Shown piece after piece: positions 21,739-30,608 of a stretch of DNA of 64,000 nucleotides (the stretch's first letter is position 1; the number at the start of each line of letters is the position of its first letter). Below the pieces are notes generated by a model. The model searched no databases. It saw nothing but the letters and a program-made list of their open reading frames with translations, and had not been told where the DNA came from. The position numbers were made by a program, and so were the translations under genes. Source of the DNA: Prochlorococcus sp. AG-402-N10 (GTDB lineage Bacteria > Cyanobacteriota > Cyanobacteriia > PCC-6307 > Cyanobiaceae); the NCBI GenBank assembly GCA_003216465.1, contig QCIU01000001.1, positions 124,001 to 188,000 of the forward strand. Direction: 5' to 3'.

Positions 21739-22176
21739 ATGAATGCGAGTTCAAATGTTAGCAACGTCGAAATAGCTAATAAAATTGCATCTACTGCCGC
21801 TTTGTTTAGGAAATATTTTCCAGATGCTAGCGTAAACTTTAGTCCTTGGGAAAATTCTAATAATGAATCCATGAAGGATACTATAGATTTCTCCTTTCAT
21901 TTTCCTGGTTGGAGTCCTTTAATTGAATGTAGAGCAATACTCTTACAATTGAGAATTGAAAATGAGAATAATAACAATAAAAATGTCCCAAAATTGTTAG
22001 GAATAATAATGCGAGGGATGATTGTGCCCTCAGAGAGATGGAGAGTAGCTACTATCGGAGATTGGGAAATGACTGGTTCTCATTTACCTCAGAAGAAACA
22101 GAAAGATAATCTTTATATGGTTTGTAAAGAACTTCATAAGTTATTCTCTACAACATCCGCTGGTAACAAAAATTAG
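21739..22176 (+). CDS. conserved hypothetical protein
   Basis: 145 residues, start ATG at 21739 (MNASSNVSNVE). Not recognised. It looks globular and soluble: an N-terminal helix with IASTAALFRKYFPD, then alternating beta-rich stretches (DTIDFSFHFPGWSP, IECRAILLQLRIE, LLGIIMRGMIVPSERWRVATIGDWEMTGSH) with conserved-looking aromatic residues. No signal peptide or membrane span. It lies 57 bases upstream of ho1 in the same direction, so it may share the phycobilin operon promoter or have a separate promoter in the 213-base gap before it. Confidence 0.7.
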   Translation: MNASSNVSNVEIANKIASTAALFRKYFPDASVNFSPWENSNNESMKDTIDFSFHFPGWSPLIECRAILLQLRIENENNNNKNVPKLLGIIMRGMIVPSERWRVATIGDWEMTGSHLPQKKQKDNLYMVCKELHKLFSTTSAGNKN

Positions 22177-22233
22177 CTGTTTTATGTATTTTCCTTGTAG
22201 ATTAAACATACATACAAAATAAATCTAAAATAA

Positions 22234-22944
22234 ATGGCAGTCGCTCTTGCAGGACAACTAAGAGAAGGGACAAAAAAATCCCACACTATGGCAGAAAATA
22301 CTGGTTTTGTGGCTTGTTTTTTAAAAGGAGTTGTCGAAAAAAAATCATATAGAAAATTAATTAGTGATTTATATTTTGTTTACGAAGCTATGGAAGAAGA
22401 AATTGAAAGATTGGTCCATGAGGAACATCCCGTAATAAAACCTATTGGTTTTAAATCATTATTTAGAAAAGAAACCCTTGAAAATGATCTTAAATTTTAT
22501 TTTGGCGATAACTGGAAGAATGAAATTAATATCTCTCAATCAGCAAAAGAATATGTTGAAAGAATCCGTGAGGTAGCAAAAAATTCACCAGAGTTATTGG
22601 TCGGCCACCACTATACGCGCTATATAGGAGATTTATCTGGTGGTCAAATTTTGAAAAGGATCGCTAAAAAAGCATTAAATTTACAGGGAAATAATGGTTT
22701 AAATTTTTACGAATTTGAATTAATTGCTGACGAAAAGAAATTTAAAGAAGAATATTCCCTGACTTTGAATCAACTTCCGATAAATCAAACGACTGCTGAT
22801 CAAATTATTAATGAAGCTAATCAAGCATTTACTTATAATATGAAAATGTTTAAGGAGCTTGAAGGTAACCTAATTGCTGTTTTAGGCAAGATTGTATTTA
22901 ATTACATTACAAAAAAAGTTAGGAAAGGAAGCACTGAGACCTAA
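22234..22944 (+). CDS. ho1: heme oxygenase (biliverdin-producing)
   Basis: 236 residues. It opens heme to biliverdin IX-alpha with ferredoxin as reductant, the first step of phycobilin synthesis. The proximal heme ligand is His17 in [12 protein letters not shown], and the distal helix motif [17 protein letters not shown] is present. First gene of ho1-pebA-pebB: the next start is 5 bases past the stop. Confidence 0.97.
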   Translation: MAVALAGQLREGTKKSHTMAENTGFVACFLKGVVEKKSYRKLISDLYFVYEAMEEEIERLVHEEHPVIKPIGFKSLFRKETLENDLKFYFGDNWKNEINISQSAKEYVERIREVAKNSPELLVGHHYTRYIGDLSGGQILKRIAKKALNLQGNNGLNFYEFELIADEKKFKEEYSLTLNQLPINQTTADQIINEANQAFTYNMKMFKELEGNLIAVLGKIVFNYITKKVRKGSTET

Positions 22945-22949
22945 TATTT

Positions 22950-23660
22950 ATGTTTGATTCATTAGTTGATTTCCTTAAAACCAATATTGATGAATTAAAT
23001 GGTCAGGAAGTTCAAATATCTAGCGAATTTAAAGAACATCATAATAAAGATTCAAAATATATTATTAAAAATTGGCTTTTTTCATCTCCCGAATATAGAA
23101 AGTGGAGGATAACTAGATTAGATGGCGGCAAAAAACTGCAAGTGTTTAATACGGTTGCATATCCAAATTTTGATAGTGAATTGCCAATCCTAGGAGCTGA
23201 TATTTTATGGTTTGGAACTTCTCAAAAGTTATTAGCAATCCTCGATTATCAACCCTTAATTCAAGAAAGTGAGTATCTCAAAAAATATTGTTCAAGTTTA
23301 GGTATTATTAAGAAAAAATATTCTACGTTTGATAATAATGAAATGAAGAATATTTACGATCCAAAAAAGTATTTCTCCCCATGGGTAATTATATGTAGAG
23401 GAAATAAATTAAATCTTGATAGAGATTTAAACAAAATATTTCATTTATTTGTTAGTAATTATTTGAAAATTTACAAATTGAATCCTGCTAATCAATTTTT
23501 AAATTTAGAACAAATCAAGATTAATCAAATTAAATATGATAAGTATAGTTTTGAAAAAGACCCTGCAGATAAATTGTTTAAATCTTTTTTTGGAGAAAAA
23601 TGGACAAAAAAATTTATTAATAATTTTCTTTTTACATTAAATCAAGAGATTATTGATTAA
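22950..23660 (+). CDS. pebA: 15,16-dihydrobiliverdin:ferredoxin oxidoreductase PebA
   Basis: 236 residues of the ferredoxin-dependent bilin reductase family. PebA reduces biliverdin IX-alpha at the 15,16 double bond and channels the product to PebB. Support comes from the family pattern: [45 protein letters not shown] and a C-terminal [15 protein letters not shown]. The position between ho1 and pebB, with the stop directly abutting the pebB ATG, fixes which reductase it is. Confidence 0.95.
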   Translation: MFDSLVDFLKTNIDELNGQEVQISSEFKEHHNKDSKYIIKNWLFSSPEYRKWRITRLDGGKKLQVFNTVAYPNFDSELPILGADILWFGTSQKLLAILDYQPLIQESEYLKKYCSSLGIIKKKYSTFDNNEMKNIYDPKKYFSPWVIICRGNKLNLDRDLNKIFHLFVSNYLKIYKLNPANQFLNLEQIKINQIKYDKYSFEKDPADKLFKSFFGEKWTKKFINNFLFTLNQEIID

Positions 23661-24422
23661 ATGTTAATACAAAATACTATTTTTTATAGACCAGACTGGA
23701 AATGGCATAATTTTCTAAAATATTTAATTAATAATTTAAGTAAATATAATTGTCTAGAAAAAAGAATATCTTCAGAATACTCTTACAAAGATTCAACTTA
23801 TGGTTCAAAAAAATCAAAAAAAAATGTGAATCTTTCTACCTGGGGTGTAACCCATAAAAAAAGAATTCAATTTGCAAGAGCAGTCTGTATTGATAGTCCA
23901 AATTATTCTGTTTTAAATTTTTTAATTATTCCAAATACTATTTATAACGTCCCATTTTTTGGGGTAGATTTTGTTTCTCTGCCCAATAGCCATTTATTAG
24001 TATTAGATTTCCAGCCTTCATTAAAAATAGAAAATCAATATAGTAATAAATTATTAGAACAACTTATAAAACTTAAAACTCGTTGTCATTCATCCCTCCC
24101 ATTAGCTGAAAAAATGTCTGAAGATGTAGCAAGATTTTTTTCTCCAGGATTAATCTGGTCAAAATTGCCAAAAGAAGAAAGTAGTAATTTTTTAATTGCT
24201 AATCAGCTTTATACTTCATTCAAAGAATATTTAACATTGTATTTGGAAATTCTTTTCGAAAGTCAGGAAGCTAATCTAGAGCTGCAAAAAGACTTAATAA
24301 ATGGTCAAAATTATTATTTGAAATATAGAAGAGATAACGATCCAGCCAGGCCAATGTTATCGAGTTTATTTGGTAAGGAATTTACTGAATCTTTAATTAA
24401 AGAAGTTTTATTTACTACTTAA
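23661..24422 (+). CDS. pebB: phycoerythrobilin:ferredoxin oxidoreductase PebB
   Basis: 253 residues, same family as PebA. PebB reduces 15,16-dihydrobiliverdin to phycoerythrobilin. Family segments are visible: [46 protein letters not shown], and [17 protein letters not shown] near the C-terminus. Its ATG follows the pebA stop with no gap, consistent with translational coupling and substrate channelling. No phycoerythrin structural gene lies in the window. Confidence 0.95.
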   Translation: MLIQNTIFYRPDWKWHNFLKYLINNLSKYNCLEKRISSEYSYKDSTYGSKKSKKNVNLSTWGVTHKKRIQFARAVCIDSPNYSVLNFLIIPNTIYNVPFFGVDFVSLPNSHLLVLDFQPSLKIENQYSNKLLEQLIKLKTRCHSSLPLAEKMSEDVARFFSPGLIWSKLPKEESSNFLIANQLYTSFKEYLTLYLEILFESQEANLELQKDLINGQNYYLKYRRDNDPARPMLSSLFGKEFTESLIKEVLFTT

Positions 24423-24453
24423 ACATCTTATAATTTTATAAATTTGTAATCGC

Positions 24454-24927
24454 ATGAAAAAAATTGCTGTTCTTTTTGTATGTTTGGGAAATATTTGTAG
24501 GTCTCCTGCTGCAGAAGCTATTTTTATAAATTTACTTGAAAAGAAAGGATTAACTGATGCCTTTATTGTAGATTCTGCAGGAACTGGGAGTTGGCATATA
24601 GGAAAAAAGGCTGACTCTAGAATGAGAATCGCGGCAGAAAGAAGAGATATAAATATTTTAAGTAGGGCTCGTCAAATTACTTGTGAAGATTTTGAGAAAT
24701 TTAACTATATCCTTGCGATGGACAACTCAAATTTTCAAAACATACAAGATTTTAAAAATAGAAGCCCATCAAGTGATTTTGCATTAATTAAAAAAATACA
24801 AAATTTTAGATCAGTTTTTAATGAGCAAGAAGTCCCTGATCCATATTTTGGAGGTGATGAGGGCTTTGATCATGTTCTTGATATTTTAGAAGACTCTGTG
24901 AGCTGCTTCTTGGATAGTATTTCTTGA
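24454..24927 (+). CDS. low-molecular-weight protein tyrosine phosphatase
   Basis: 157 residues. The catalytic P-loop C-x5-R is complete at Cys10-Arg16 (VCLGNICRSP), and the general-acid aspartate lies in VPDPYFGG. Such small phosphatases act on phosphotyrosine proteins, often tyrosine kinases of exopolysaccharide assembly (Wzb/Etp-like), or on arginine phosphate. No kinase partner is nearby. Tail-to-tail with panC-cmk, 2 bases apart. Confidence 0.92.
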   Translation: MKKIAVLFVCLGNICRSPAAEAIFINLLEKKGLTDAFIVDSAGTGSWHIGKKADSRMRIAAERRDINILSRARQITCEDFEKFNYILAMDNSNFQNIQDFKNRSPSSDFALIKKIQNFRSVFNEQEVPDPYFGGDEGFDHVLDILEDSVSCFLDSIS

Positions 24928-24929
24928 AT

Positions 24930-26459
24930 TTACTGGATCTGAATCTCTTTGGGAATCTTGTCATTATAGAGATCAATAATTTTATCTACTACCTCATTAA
25001 TCGAATATCCATCTGTAATTATTTCTATTGCGTCATTAGCTTTTATTAGAGGTGAAATTTCTCTATTAGAATCTTCAAAATCTCTTTTCTTTATAAGCTC
25101 CTTTAATTTATTAAGGTCTATTTCTTGTGAATCTTTGCTTTTTTTATCAGACTTTCTTCTTTTTGCTCTTTCATTTATGCTTGCAGTTAAAAATATTTTA
25201 AGTTCTGCATCAGGAAAAACGGTAGTACCTATATCTCTTCCCTCAGCTACAAGTCCGCCTGATTCTCCAATTTTTCTTTGTTCCTCTACTAAGAGTTGTC
25301 TTACTTCTTTAATTGAGGAAATTTTAGAAACTATGGAACTTATCTCTTGCGACCTAATTTCTTCAGTAACACAGTAGTTGTTAATAAAAATATCCTGATG
25401 TGAATTTGCATTTGACTTGAACACAATAGATATATCTTTAAGAATATGATTCAATTCTGTTTCTTTTTTATAATCGATTTTTTCTTTAAGTAAAAGCCAA
25501 CTCAATGCCCTATACATTGCTCCAGTATCTAAATATAAAAGTTTAAGTTTATTCGCTATCAACTTTGTAACAGTACTTTTTCCTGAACCGGCAGGCCCAT
25601 CAATTGCAATAATTGGGCTTCTTTTCATTAGAAAAACGTGATCAATTAATCTTGTCTTTCCACATCTTATCGCACCAGCCAGTATGGAAATATTATCATC
25701 AGCTCCCAAGTTTTGAAGTGTATAAGGGTGTAAATGATCTAAATATTCAATTAAAATTTTTTCTGCTGATAGCTTTTGAATTATTTCTTTTAAATTAATC
25801 TTTTTTTCTTTTTTAAAGTTATTTTTAGCGATTAATAATTCATTTGAAAAAAATCTAATTAATTTCCTTTCTTTGTTTGATAAATGTACATTACGAGAAC
25901 TTAAAGGAATTCCATCAGAATCTCTCTGAGTAGGAATAGATATAATATTTACATTTAATTTTTTTTCTAATACGAGGTTTTTTAAAATTAAAAGCTGTTG
26001 CCAGTCTTTTTCTCCTAAATAAAGATTTTTTGGCTGTACAAGTTTTAGTAATCTAAAAACAACAGTGCAAACCCCATCAAAATGACCCTCTCTTCGAATT
26101 CCACACAAAGCTGAAGATAATTCTTTAGAAGCTTTCAAATAACTAATGCTTTTGTTATTTGGTGGATATATATCAGCTCTATCTGGGATAAAAATAGCAT
26201 CTGCCCCAGCGGAGCATGCAATCTCAATATCTTTACCAATAGTTATTGGATAGTTTTTAAGATCCTCCTTGCTCTCAAATTGAAGTGGATTCACAAAAAT
26301 ACTTACTAAGTTAATATTACAATTTGAACTTTTTGCAGTTGATATTAATTTGAGATGTCCATCGTGCAAATTGCCCATAGTTGGGATAAAATTAATATCA
26401 TTTTTAAGTTCAAGACGCCATTGTTCAAGCTCTTCTGTTTTTCTTATTATTTTGTTCAC
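24930..26459 (-). CDS. panC/cmk: bifunctional pantothenate synthetase / cytidylate kinase
   Basis: 509 residues joining two enzymes. Residues 1-278 are PanC, joining pantoate and beta-alanine: IPTMGNLHDGHLKL holds the HxGH-like ATP motif, IFVNPLQF and GEKDWQQ follow, and the KMSKS-like region is PLSSRN. Residues 282-509 are cytidylate kinase: IAIDGPAGSGKST P-loop (285-296), LDTGAMYRA, EGRDIGTTVFPDAELKIFLTAS. The fusion is a known cyanobacterial arrangement and links coenzyme A synthesis to nucleotide metabolism only by covalent joining. Confidence 0.96.
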   Translation of the reverse strand: MNKIIRKTEELEQWRLELKNDINFIPTMGNLHDGHLKLISTAKSSNCNINLVSIFVNPLQFESKEDLKNYPITIGKDIEIACSAGADAIFIPDRADIYPPNNKSISYLKASKELSSALCGIRREGHFDGVCTVVFRLLKLVQPKNLYLGEKDWQQLLILKNLVLEKKLNVNIISIPTQRDSDGIPLSSRNVHLSNKERKLIRFFSNELLIAKNNFKKEKKINLKEIIQKLSAEKILIEYLDHLHPYTLQNLGADDNISILAGAIRCGKTRLIDHVFLMKRSPIIAIDGPAGSGKSTVTKLIANKLKLLYLDTGAMYRALSWLLLKEKIDYKKETELNHILKDISIVFKSNANSHQDIFINNYCVTEEIRSQEISSIVSKISSIKEVRQLLVEEQRKIGESGGLVAEGRDIGTTVFPDAELKIFLTASINERAKRRKSDKKSKDSQEIDLNKLKELIKKRDFEDSNREISPLIKANDAIEIITDGYSINEVVDKIIDLYNDKIPKEIQIQ

Positions 26460-26555
26460 GTTTTTTGAAAAATAAATCTAATTAACAAATAATTACTGGA
26501 CAAAATTAATCTACGGAGGAATATCTATATATGGGAAGTCTATCATTTTTGTTTT

Positions 26556-27599
26556 ATGGATTACAAAACCTCAGGAGTTGATATAAAAGCAGGAAGGGAA
26601 TTTGTCTCAGAAATTAAACAAGCTGTTGAATCAACTCATTCATCTAATGTAATGGAAGGGATTGGAGGATTTGGTGGTCTATTTAAAATCCCCCTCGAGG
26701 GTTTAAAAAAACCTGTTTTAGTTTCAGGGACAGATGGTGTAGGTACAAAATTACAATTAGCACAAAACAAGAATTTTCATTTTGAAGTAGGTATTGATTT
26801 GGTAGCAATGTGCATGAACGATATAATTACAACTGGAGCAAAACCGCTATTTTTTCTTGACTATATCGCTACTGGGAAACTTGATAAAAATCAATTATTA
26901 GAGGTTGTTAAAGGTATTTCGTATAGTTGCAGAGAAAATAATTGCTCTTTACTTGGAGGAGAAACTGCAGAAATGCCAGGATTTTACTCGAAGAATAAGT
27001 ACGATTTGGCAGGATTTTGTGTCGGAATAGTTGACGAGGAAAAATTAGTTAATGGCAAAAATATACGCGAAAATGATTTGATTATTGCATTGCAAAGTAA
27101 TGGAATTCATAGTAATGGATTTAGTTTAATTAGAAAAATAATTGAAAGTAATAATCAAATCGAAAAGCAATTTGAAAAAATGTACCACTTAGATTTTTAT
27201 GATCAATTATTAAAACCTACAAAAATTTATTTTAAAATTGTAAATCAAATTTTATCTCAGAATATAGAAATAAAGGGAATGTCTCATATTACCGGAGGTG
27301 GCATTCCTGAAAATTTACCTAGGTGTATGCCTTCTGATTTTATTCCTTATGTTGATAAGAAATCTTGGGACATACCTTTTTTGTTTGAATTTTTAAAGAA
27401 TGTTGGTCAGATTCCTGAACAAGATTTTTGGAATACTTTTAATTTAGGGGTTGGTTTTTGTTTAATAATTGATAAACAATTTGAGGATGAGATTATAAAT
27501 ATTTGTGATGCTAATAATATATCTAGTTGGGTTTTAGGAAAGGTTCTTAAGAAAGATAAATCAAAAGAGAATAAATTTTTTCCTGAAATAATTGTATGA
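26556..27599 (+). CDS. purM: phosphoribosylformylglycinamidine cyclo-ligase (AIR synthetase)
   Basis: 347 residues. PurM closes the imidazole ring to give aminoimidazole ribotide, which also feeds ThiC. Motifs: DYKTSGVDIKAG at the N-terminus, VLVSGTDGVGTKLQLA (ATP loop), GVGIDLVAMCMND-like IDLVAMCMNDI, LLGGETAEMPGFY and SHITGGGIPENLPR. The chosen start gives MDYKTSG; an out-of-frame mini-ORF with a good Shine-Dalgarno overlaps this start (26531-26581). Confidence 0.97.
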   Translation: MDYKTSGVDIKAGREFVSEIKQAVESTHSSNVMEGIGGFGGLFKIPLEGLKKPVLVSGTDGVGTKLQLAQNKNFHFEVGIDLVAMCMNDIITTGAKPLFFLDYIATGKLDKNQLLEVVKGISYSCRENNCSLLGGETAEMPGFYSKNKYDLAGFCVGIVDEEKLVNGKNIRENDLIIALQSNGIHSNGFSLIRKIIESNNQIEKQFEKMYHLDFYDQLLKPTKIYFKIVNQILSQNIEIKGMSHITGGGIPENLPRCMPSDFIPYVDKKSWDIPFLFEFLKNVGQIPEQDFWNTFNLGVGFCLIIDKQFEDEIINICDANNISSWVLGKVLKKDKSKENKFFPEIIV

Positions 27600-27733
27600 A
27601 TATCTTGAATAAACTTTTATTTAGAAATAACAAATTAAATTTATCTACACAAATGGAAAAAGTTAAGTGTAATATAATAAAAACACCGCCGAGTTATATC
27701 GGAGATTAAGTAAGTAGATTTAATTTTAATTCA

Positions 27734-28378
27734 ATGCCCTTTGAAAATAATCAAAGAATTACACGTAGACGTAGTTCAGCAGGACCTACTCCTCCTAAGA
27801 GACCAATAGGTAATAACTCAGAATTCAACGGGCGCCAAAATCAAGGCCCCAGACCAACTTTCTTAAGTTTAAGAGATCATGGAAAGGTTTTTGTCGCTGA
27901 TTTACCAAATTTATCTGATGGACAATTGGCTCATATAAGTAAAGAAGCTAATGAGGTTTTAAATAGTCTTGAGAAAAGGCTAAGTGATCTTGAGAATGAA
28001 TCAAATTCTATTAATCCTGAAAATGATACTTTGATAAAAGCATCTACTAAAAGAGACGTTACATTAAGATTTATAAGATCAATCGAAGAAGAACAAGATC
28101 ATAGAAAGAATAATCCTGCGTTAAGAGATGCTGCTTCTGAATCCTTACCCAGAACTTTTCTGGAGGTGGCAAGACATAGATTACCTGGGGCAACTTTTGA
28201 TTCTCTTCTTAGAGAAGCTTTGGAGGCATGTGCGGTAGATGATAATCCTAAGAAAAGTGAAGTTATCGACGAACCCAAGGAAACTGTAAAAATAATGGAT
28301 ATACCCTCTTCCAACAATAATGCTTCTCTTGTTGTTAGTATCGATTCAGGTAAAGATAATAACAATGGAAATATATAA
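27734..28378 (+). CDS. conserved hypothetical protein, Asn/Arg-rich N-terminus
   Basis: 214 residues. Not recognised. Residues 1-45 are disordered, basic and rich in Pro, Arg, Asn and Gly. A helical middle (VFVADLPNLSDGQLAHISKEANEVLNSLEKRLSDLE, with coiled-coil spacing) and a second helical block (DVTLRFIRSIEEEQDHRKNNPALRDAA through FLEVARHRLPGATFDSLLREALEAC) follow; the tail is acidic and Asn-rich. No catalytic motif. The last 14 bases overlap a small cysteine-pair ORF, suggesting translational coupling. Confidence 0.7.
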   Translation: MPFENNQRITRRRSSAGPTPPKRPIGNNSEFNGRQNQGPRPTFLSLRDHGKVFVADLPNLSDGQLAHISKEANEVLNSLEKRLSDLENESNSINPENDTLIKASTKRDVTLRFIRSIEEEQDHRKNNPALRDAASESLPRTFLEVARHRLPGATFDSLLREALEACAVDDNPKKSEVIDEPKETVKIMDIPSSNNNASLVVSIDSGKDNNNGNI

Positions 28379-28529
28379 GCCTAAACTGAGCTTGATAAGT
28401 AATAAAGCTAAATTAATTTCATCTCAGGTTTCGCACCATAAAGATAAGATTTTGTGTAATCATTGTAAAAGGACCGTTTCAAATGGCATACGCTGTTTGG
28501 GTATATGTGTATCTGACAATGACTATTAG
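28365..28529 (+). CDS. small protein with two cysteine pairs (possible zinc ribbon)
   Basis: A 54-residue frame from ATG 28365, overlapping the previous gene by 14 bases. The N-terminal 28 residues are basic; the C-terminal part reads LCNHCKRTVSNGIRCLGICV, where CxxC and CxxxC are separated by nine residues, a spacing compatible with a small zinc-binding knuckle. The overlap and co-orientation suggest co-translation with the upstream gene. The frame extends upstream within that gene without a better start. Unknown function; the call as real rests on the cysteine pattern and overlap. Confidence 0.5.
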   Translation: MEIYKPKLSLISNKAKLISSQVSHHKDKILCNHCKRTVSNGIRCLGICVSDNDY

Positions 28530-28959
28530 AAAGATTAACTTTTAAAAAATTAATATTAGCTTTTTCTTATTTATGTTTCGTTAGTCCAAATATTTCCTTA
28601 GTAAATAAGTTGTCAGTATATATAACCAATTTAATCAATTACTTTATCTAAAAACGTTAAAAATGTTATTAAATTTAAATTGAAGAGGTAGGAAATAATT
28701 TTTTTCTTATTGAATTTGTCCTTAGATTTTTGATTTAATTGGTGCAAACTTTCCTCTTTAGAAATTTAAAAAAGAAGATTTATTTTGATCATTAGTCAGT
28801 AAGTGAGATGATAGAAGGGTCACAATAAGACTTGGTAATTCATTAGTTAACTTACCGTCTAGTTACTAATCACTATTTTAGACTTGAGAATTAAACATCG
28901 CTACAATAAAATATTGTGTTTGGAGCGCTTTACAGCGAGGATAGTTAATAATTTTAAAA
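28530..28959. other. 430-base gene-free stretch before tRNA-Cys
   Basis: The longest stretch in the window without a supported gene. Neither strand holds an open frame of useful length with a start. Apart from a short hairpin near 28925-28936 (CGCT-TTAC-AGCG) I see no strong dyad, repeat or known RNA family signature. Possible content: promoter region of the downstream gene, or an unlisted small RNA. Confidence 0.4.
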
Positions 28960-29030
28960 AGGCGGCACCCAGATTCGAACTGGGGATAAAGGATTTGCAA
29001 TCCTCTGCCTTACCACTTGGCCATGCCGCC
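28960..29030 (-). tRNA. tRNA-Cys, anticodon GCA
   Basis: A 71-base cloverleaf on the minus strand. The acceptor GGCGGCA pairs with TGCCGCC; the anticodon stem encloses loop ATTGCAAA with anticodon GCA, and the T arm holds GTTCGAATC. The discriminator base is U, the identity element of tRNA-Cys. CCA is not encoded. The LpxB-like gene begins on the other strand just after its 5' end. Confidence 0.96.
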
Positions 29031-29042
29031 GATAGGGATTTA

Positions 29043-30305
29043 ATTGAATCACTTAATAATAATCCTAACAGTAACGCGTCTCATTCTCTGTTAATTATAT
29101 GTAATGGGCACGGGGAGGATGTCATTGCGTTGGAAATAATAAAAAGATTCTTAAACAAAATAAATATTAAAACAATTGAAGTTATGCCATTGGTTGGAAG
29201 TGGTAAATTATTTGATTCAATAAAGTCCAAGAACTTTAGCAAAGTTGGTTATTTCAACGAATTACCTAGTGGAGGTTTTAGTAATCAAAGCCTTAAAGGA
29301 TTTTTGCTTGATTTGTTTGCAGGTTTTTTAGTAGATACTTTTAAAAACTTTTTAATTCTTAGAGAAAAGTCAAAAGATAATTATAAAATAATTGCAGTTG
29401 GTGATTTATTACCTTTGTTTTTTGCCTGGAGTTCAAAATGCGAATTTACTTTTATAGGTACGCCTAAAAGTGATCATACTTGGAGTAATGGACCTGGCTG
29501 GGCATTAAGTGATTTCTATCATAAATGCAAAGGCTCTGAATGGGATCCCTGGGAAATGTTTCTTATGAGATCTTCCAGATGTAAAGGTTTAATAATGAGA
29601 GATGAAATTACATCAAAGAATTTAAATAAAAAAATGATTAATGCGAAATACTTTGGTAATCCAATGATGGATTTTGTAGATAAAAAAAATCAAAAAAATT
29701 CTAAGTTTAATATGTTTAATAGATTAATTTTAATAATAGGAAGTCGATTTCCTGAAGCTCTAAATAATCTTGATATTTTTTTGAATTGTTTAGAGGATCT
29801 AAAAATTTCCAATAATTTGATTATTCTTTTGCCTCTAAGTATTAATGCGAACATTTTTACGATCAAGAGTCATTTAAAAAATAATGGTTATTTGAAAGAA
29901 AATAATGTTGAGTTTATGGTTGGTGAAGATTCAGTTTGGAAAAATAATGATAAATATATTTTGTTAGGCAAAAGTACTTTTAATAAGTGGGCTAATATGG
30001 CATGTGTTGGCTTATCAAATGCAGGCACCGCTACAGAACAAATTACTGGACTTGGCGTGCCCTCTATTTCTCTTCCTGGAGCAGGCCCACAATTCACAAA
30101 ATCATTTGCAAAACGACAGTCTAGGTTATTAGGAGGAAGTGTATTAGTCTGCAATAATAAAACAACTCTTTTAGAAAATTTAGAAACTCTTTTAAGTCAA
30201 AAGGAGTCCAGAGAAAAACAAGTAAAAATTGGAATGAAAAGAATGGGTAAAAGTGGAGCTAGTAAGAAAATTGTCGATTACATTAATTCAACTTTGTTAA
30301 GTTGA
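29043..30305 (+). CDS. LpxB-related glycosyltransferase-like protein (TIGR03492 type)
   Basis: About 420 residues. It begins LLIICNGHGEDVIALEI, matching a cyanobacterial family distantly related to lipid-A-disaccharide synthase. Other supports: VGDLLPLFFAWSSKCEFTFIGT, KGLIMRDEITSKNL, GNPMMDFVD, LIIGSRFPEALNN and a C-terminal GLSNAGTATEQITGLGVPSISLPGAGPQFT donor-site region. The frame is open upstream, but the first 20 in-frame codons past the tRNA contain no ATG, GTG or TTG. I place the start at ATT 29043, which follows AGGG by 5 bases; CTG 29088 is the alternative. Identity is firm, the start is not. Confidence 0.78.
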   Translation: MESLNNNPNSNASHSLLIICNGHGEDVIALEIIKRFLNKINIKTIEVMPLVGSGKLFDSIKSKNFSKVGYFNELPSGGFSNQSLKGFLLDLFAGFLVDTFKNFLILREKSKDNYKIIAVGDLLPLFFAWSSKCEFTFIGTPKSDHTWSNGPGWALSDFYHKCKGSEWDPWEMFLMRSSRCKGLIMRDEITSKNLNKKMINAKYFGNPMMDFVDKKNQKNSKFNMFNRLILIIGSRFPEALNNLDIFLNCLEDLKISNNLIILLPLSINANIFTIKSHLKNNGYLKENNVEFMVGEDSVWKNNDKYILLGKSTFNKWANMACVGLSNAGTATEQITGLGVPSISLPGAGPQFTKSFAKRQSRLLGGSVLVCNNKTTLLENLETLLSQKESREKQVKIGMKRMGKSGASKKIVDYINSTLLS

Positions 30306-30341
30306 TCAAGTAATATCTTAAAAGGCTTTGTAAATTTTTTT

Positions 30342-30608
30342 ATGTACCCTATTAAAGATCGTCAATATCTCGTAATATGCTCTGAAATAGCGAAGTTATT
30401 GAGTGTAAGTTTGTCATCCGCAAAGAAAAAAGTAGAAATTCAAATTGCAAAAAAAGGTTCTAAAACTATTGAAGAAAAAAGACAAGTTGCCCAAGAAATT
30501 TTGAAAATATGTGAAAACGAAAATGGAAATAAATTAAGTTCTTCAAAAATACTAGATAAGCTTATGTCGACTATAGAAAATGAAGATAATTTTATACCTG
30601 AAGATTAA
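30342..30608 (+). CDS. conserved small protein, unknown function
   Basis: 88 residues from ATG 30342 (MYPIKDRQYL). Not recognised. It appears all-helical: YLVICSEIAKLLSVSLSSAKKKVEIQIAKKG, then a charged helix EEKRQVAQEILKICENE, and an acidic end. The first 35 residues could form a small helix-turn-helix-like bundle, but there is no clear DNA-binding signature. It stops one base before the convergent RNase D-like gene ends. Confidence 0.65.
   Translation: MYPIKDRQYLVICSEIAKLLSVSLSSAKKKVEIQIAKKGSKTIEEKRQVAQEILKICENENGNKLSSSKILDKLMSTIENEDNFIPED

Noticed and set aside
28925-28936. Intrinsic terminator hairpin CGCT-TTAC-AGCG
   Set aside because: Only a 4-base stem and no T-run follows; left as part of the gene-free stretch.
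28884-29042. N-terminal extension of the LpxB-like gene through the tRNA
   Set aside because: It would translate the antisense of tRNA-Cys, and the family starts near the LLIICNGHGED core.
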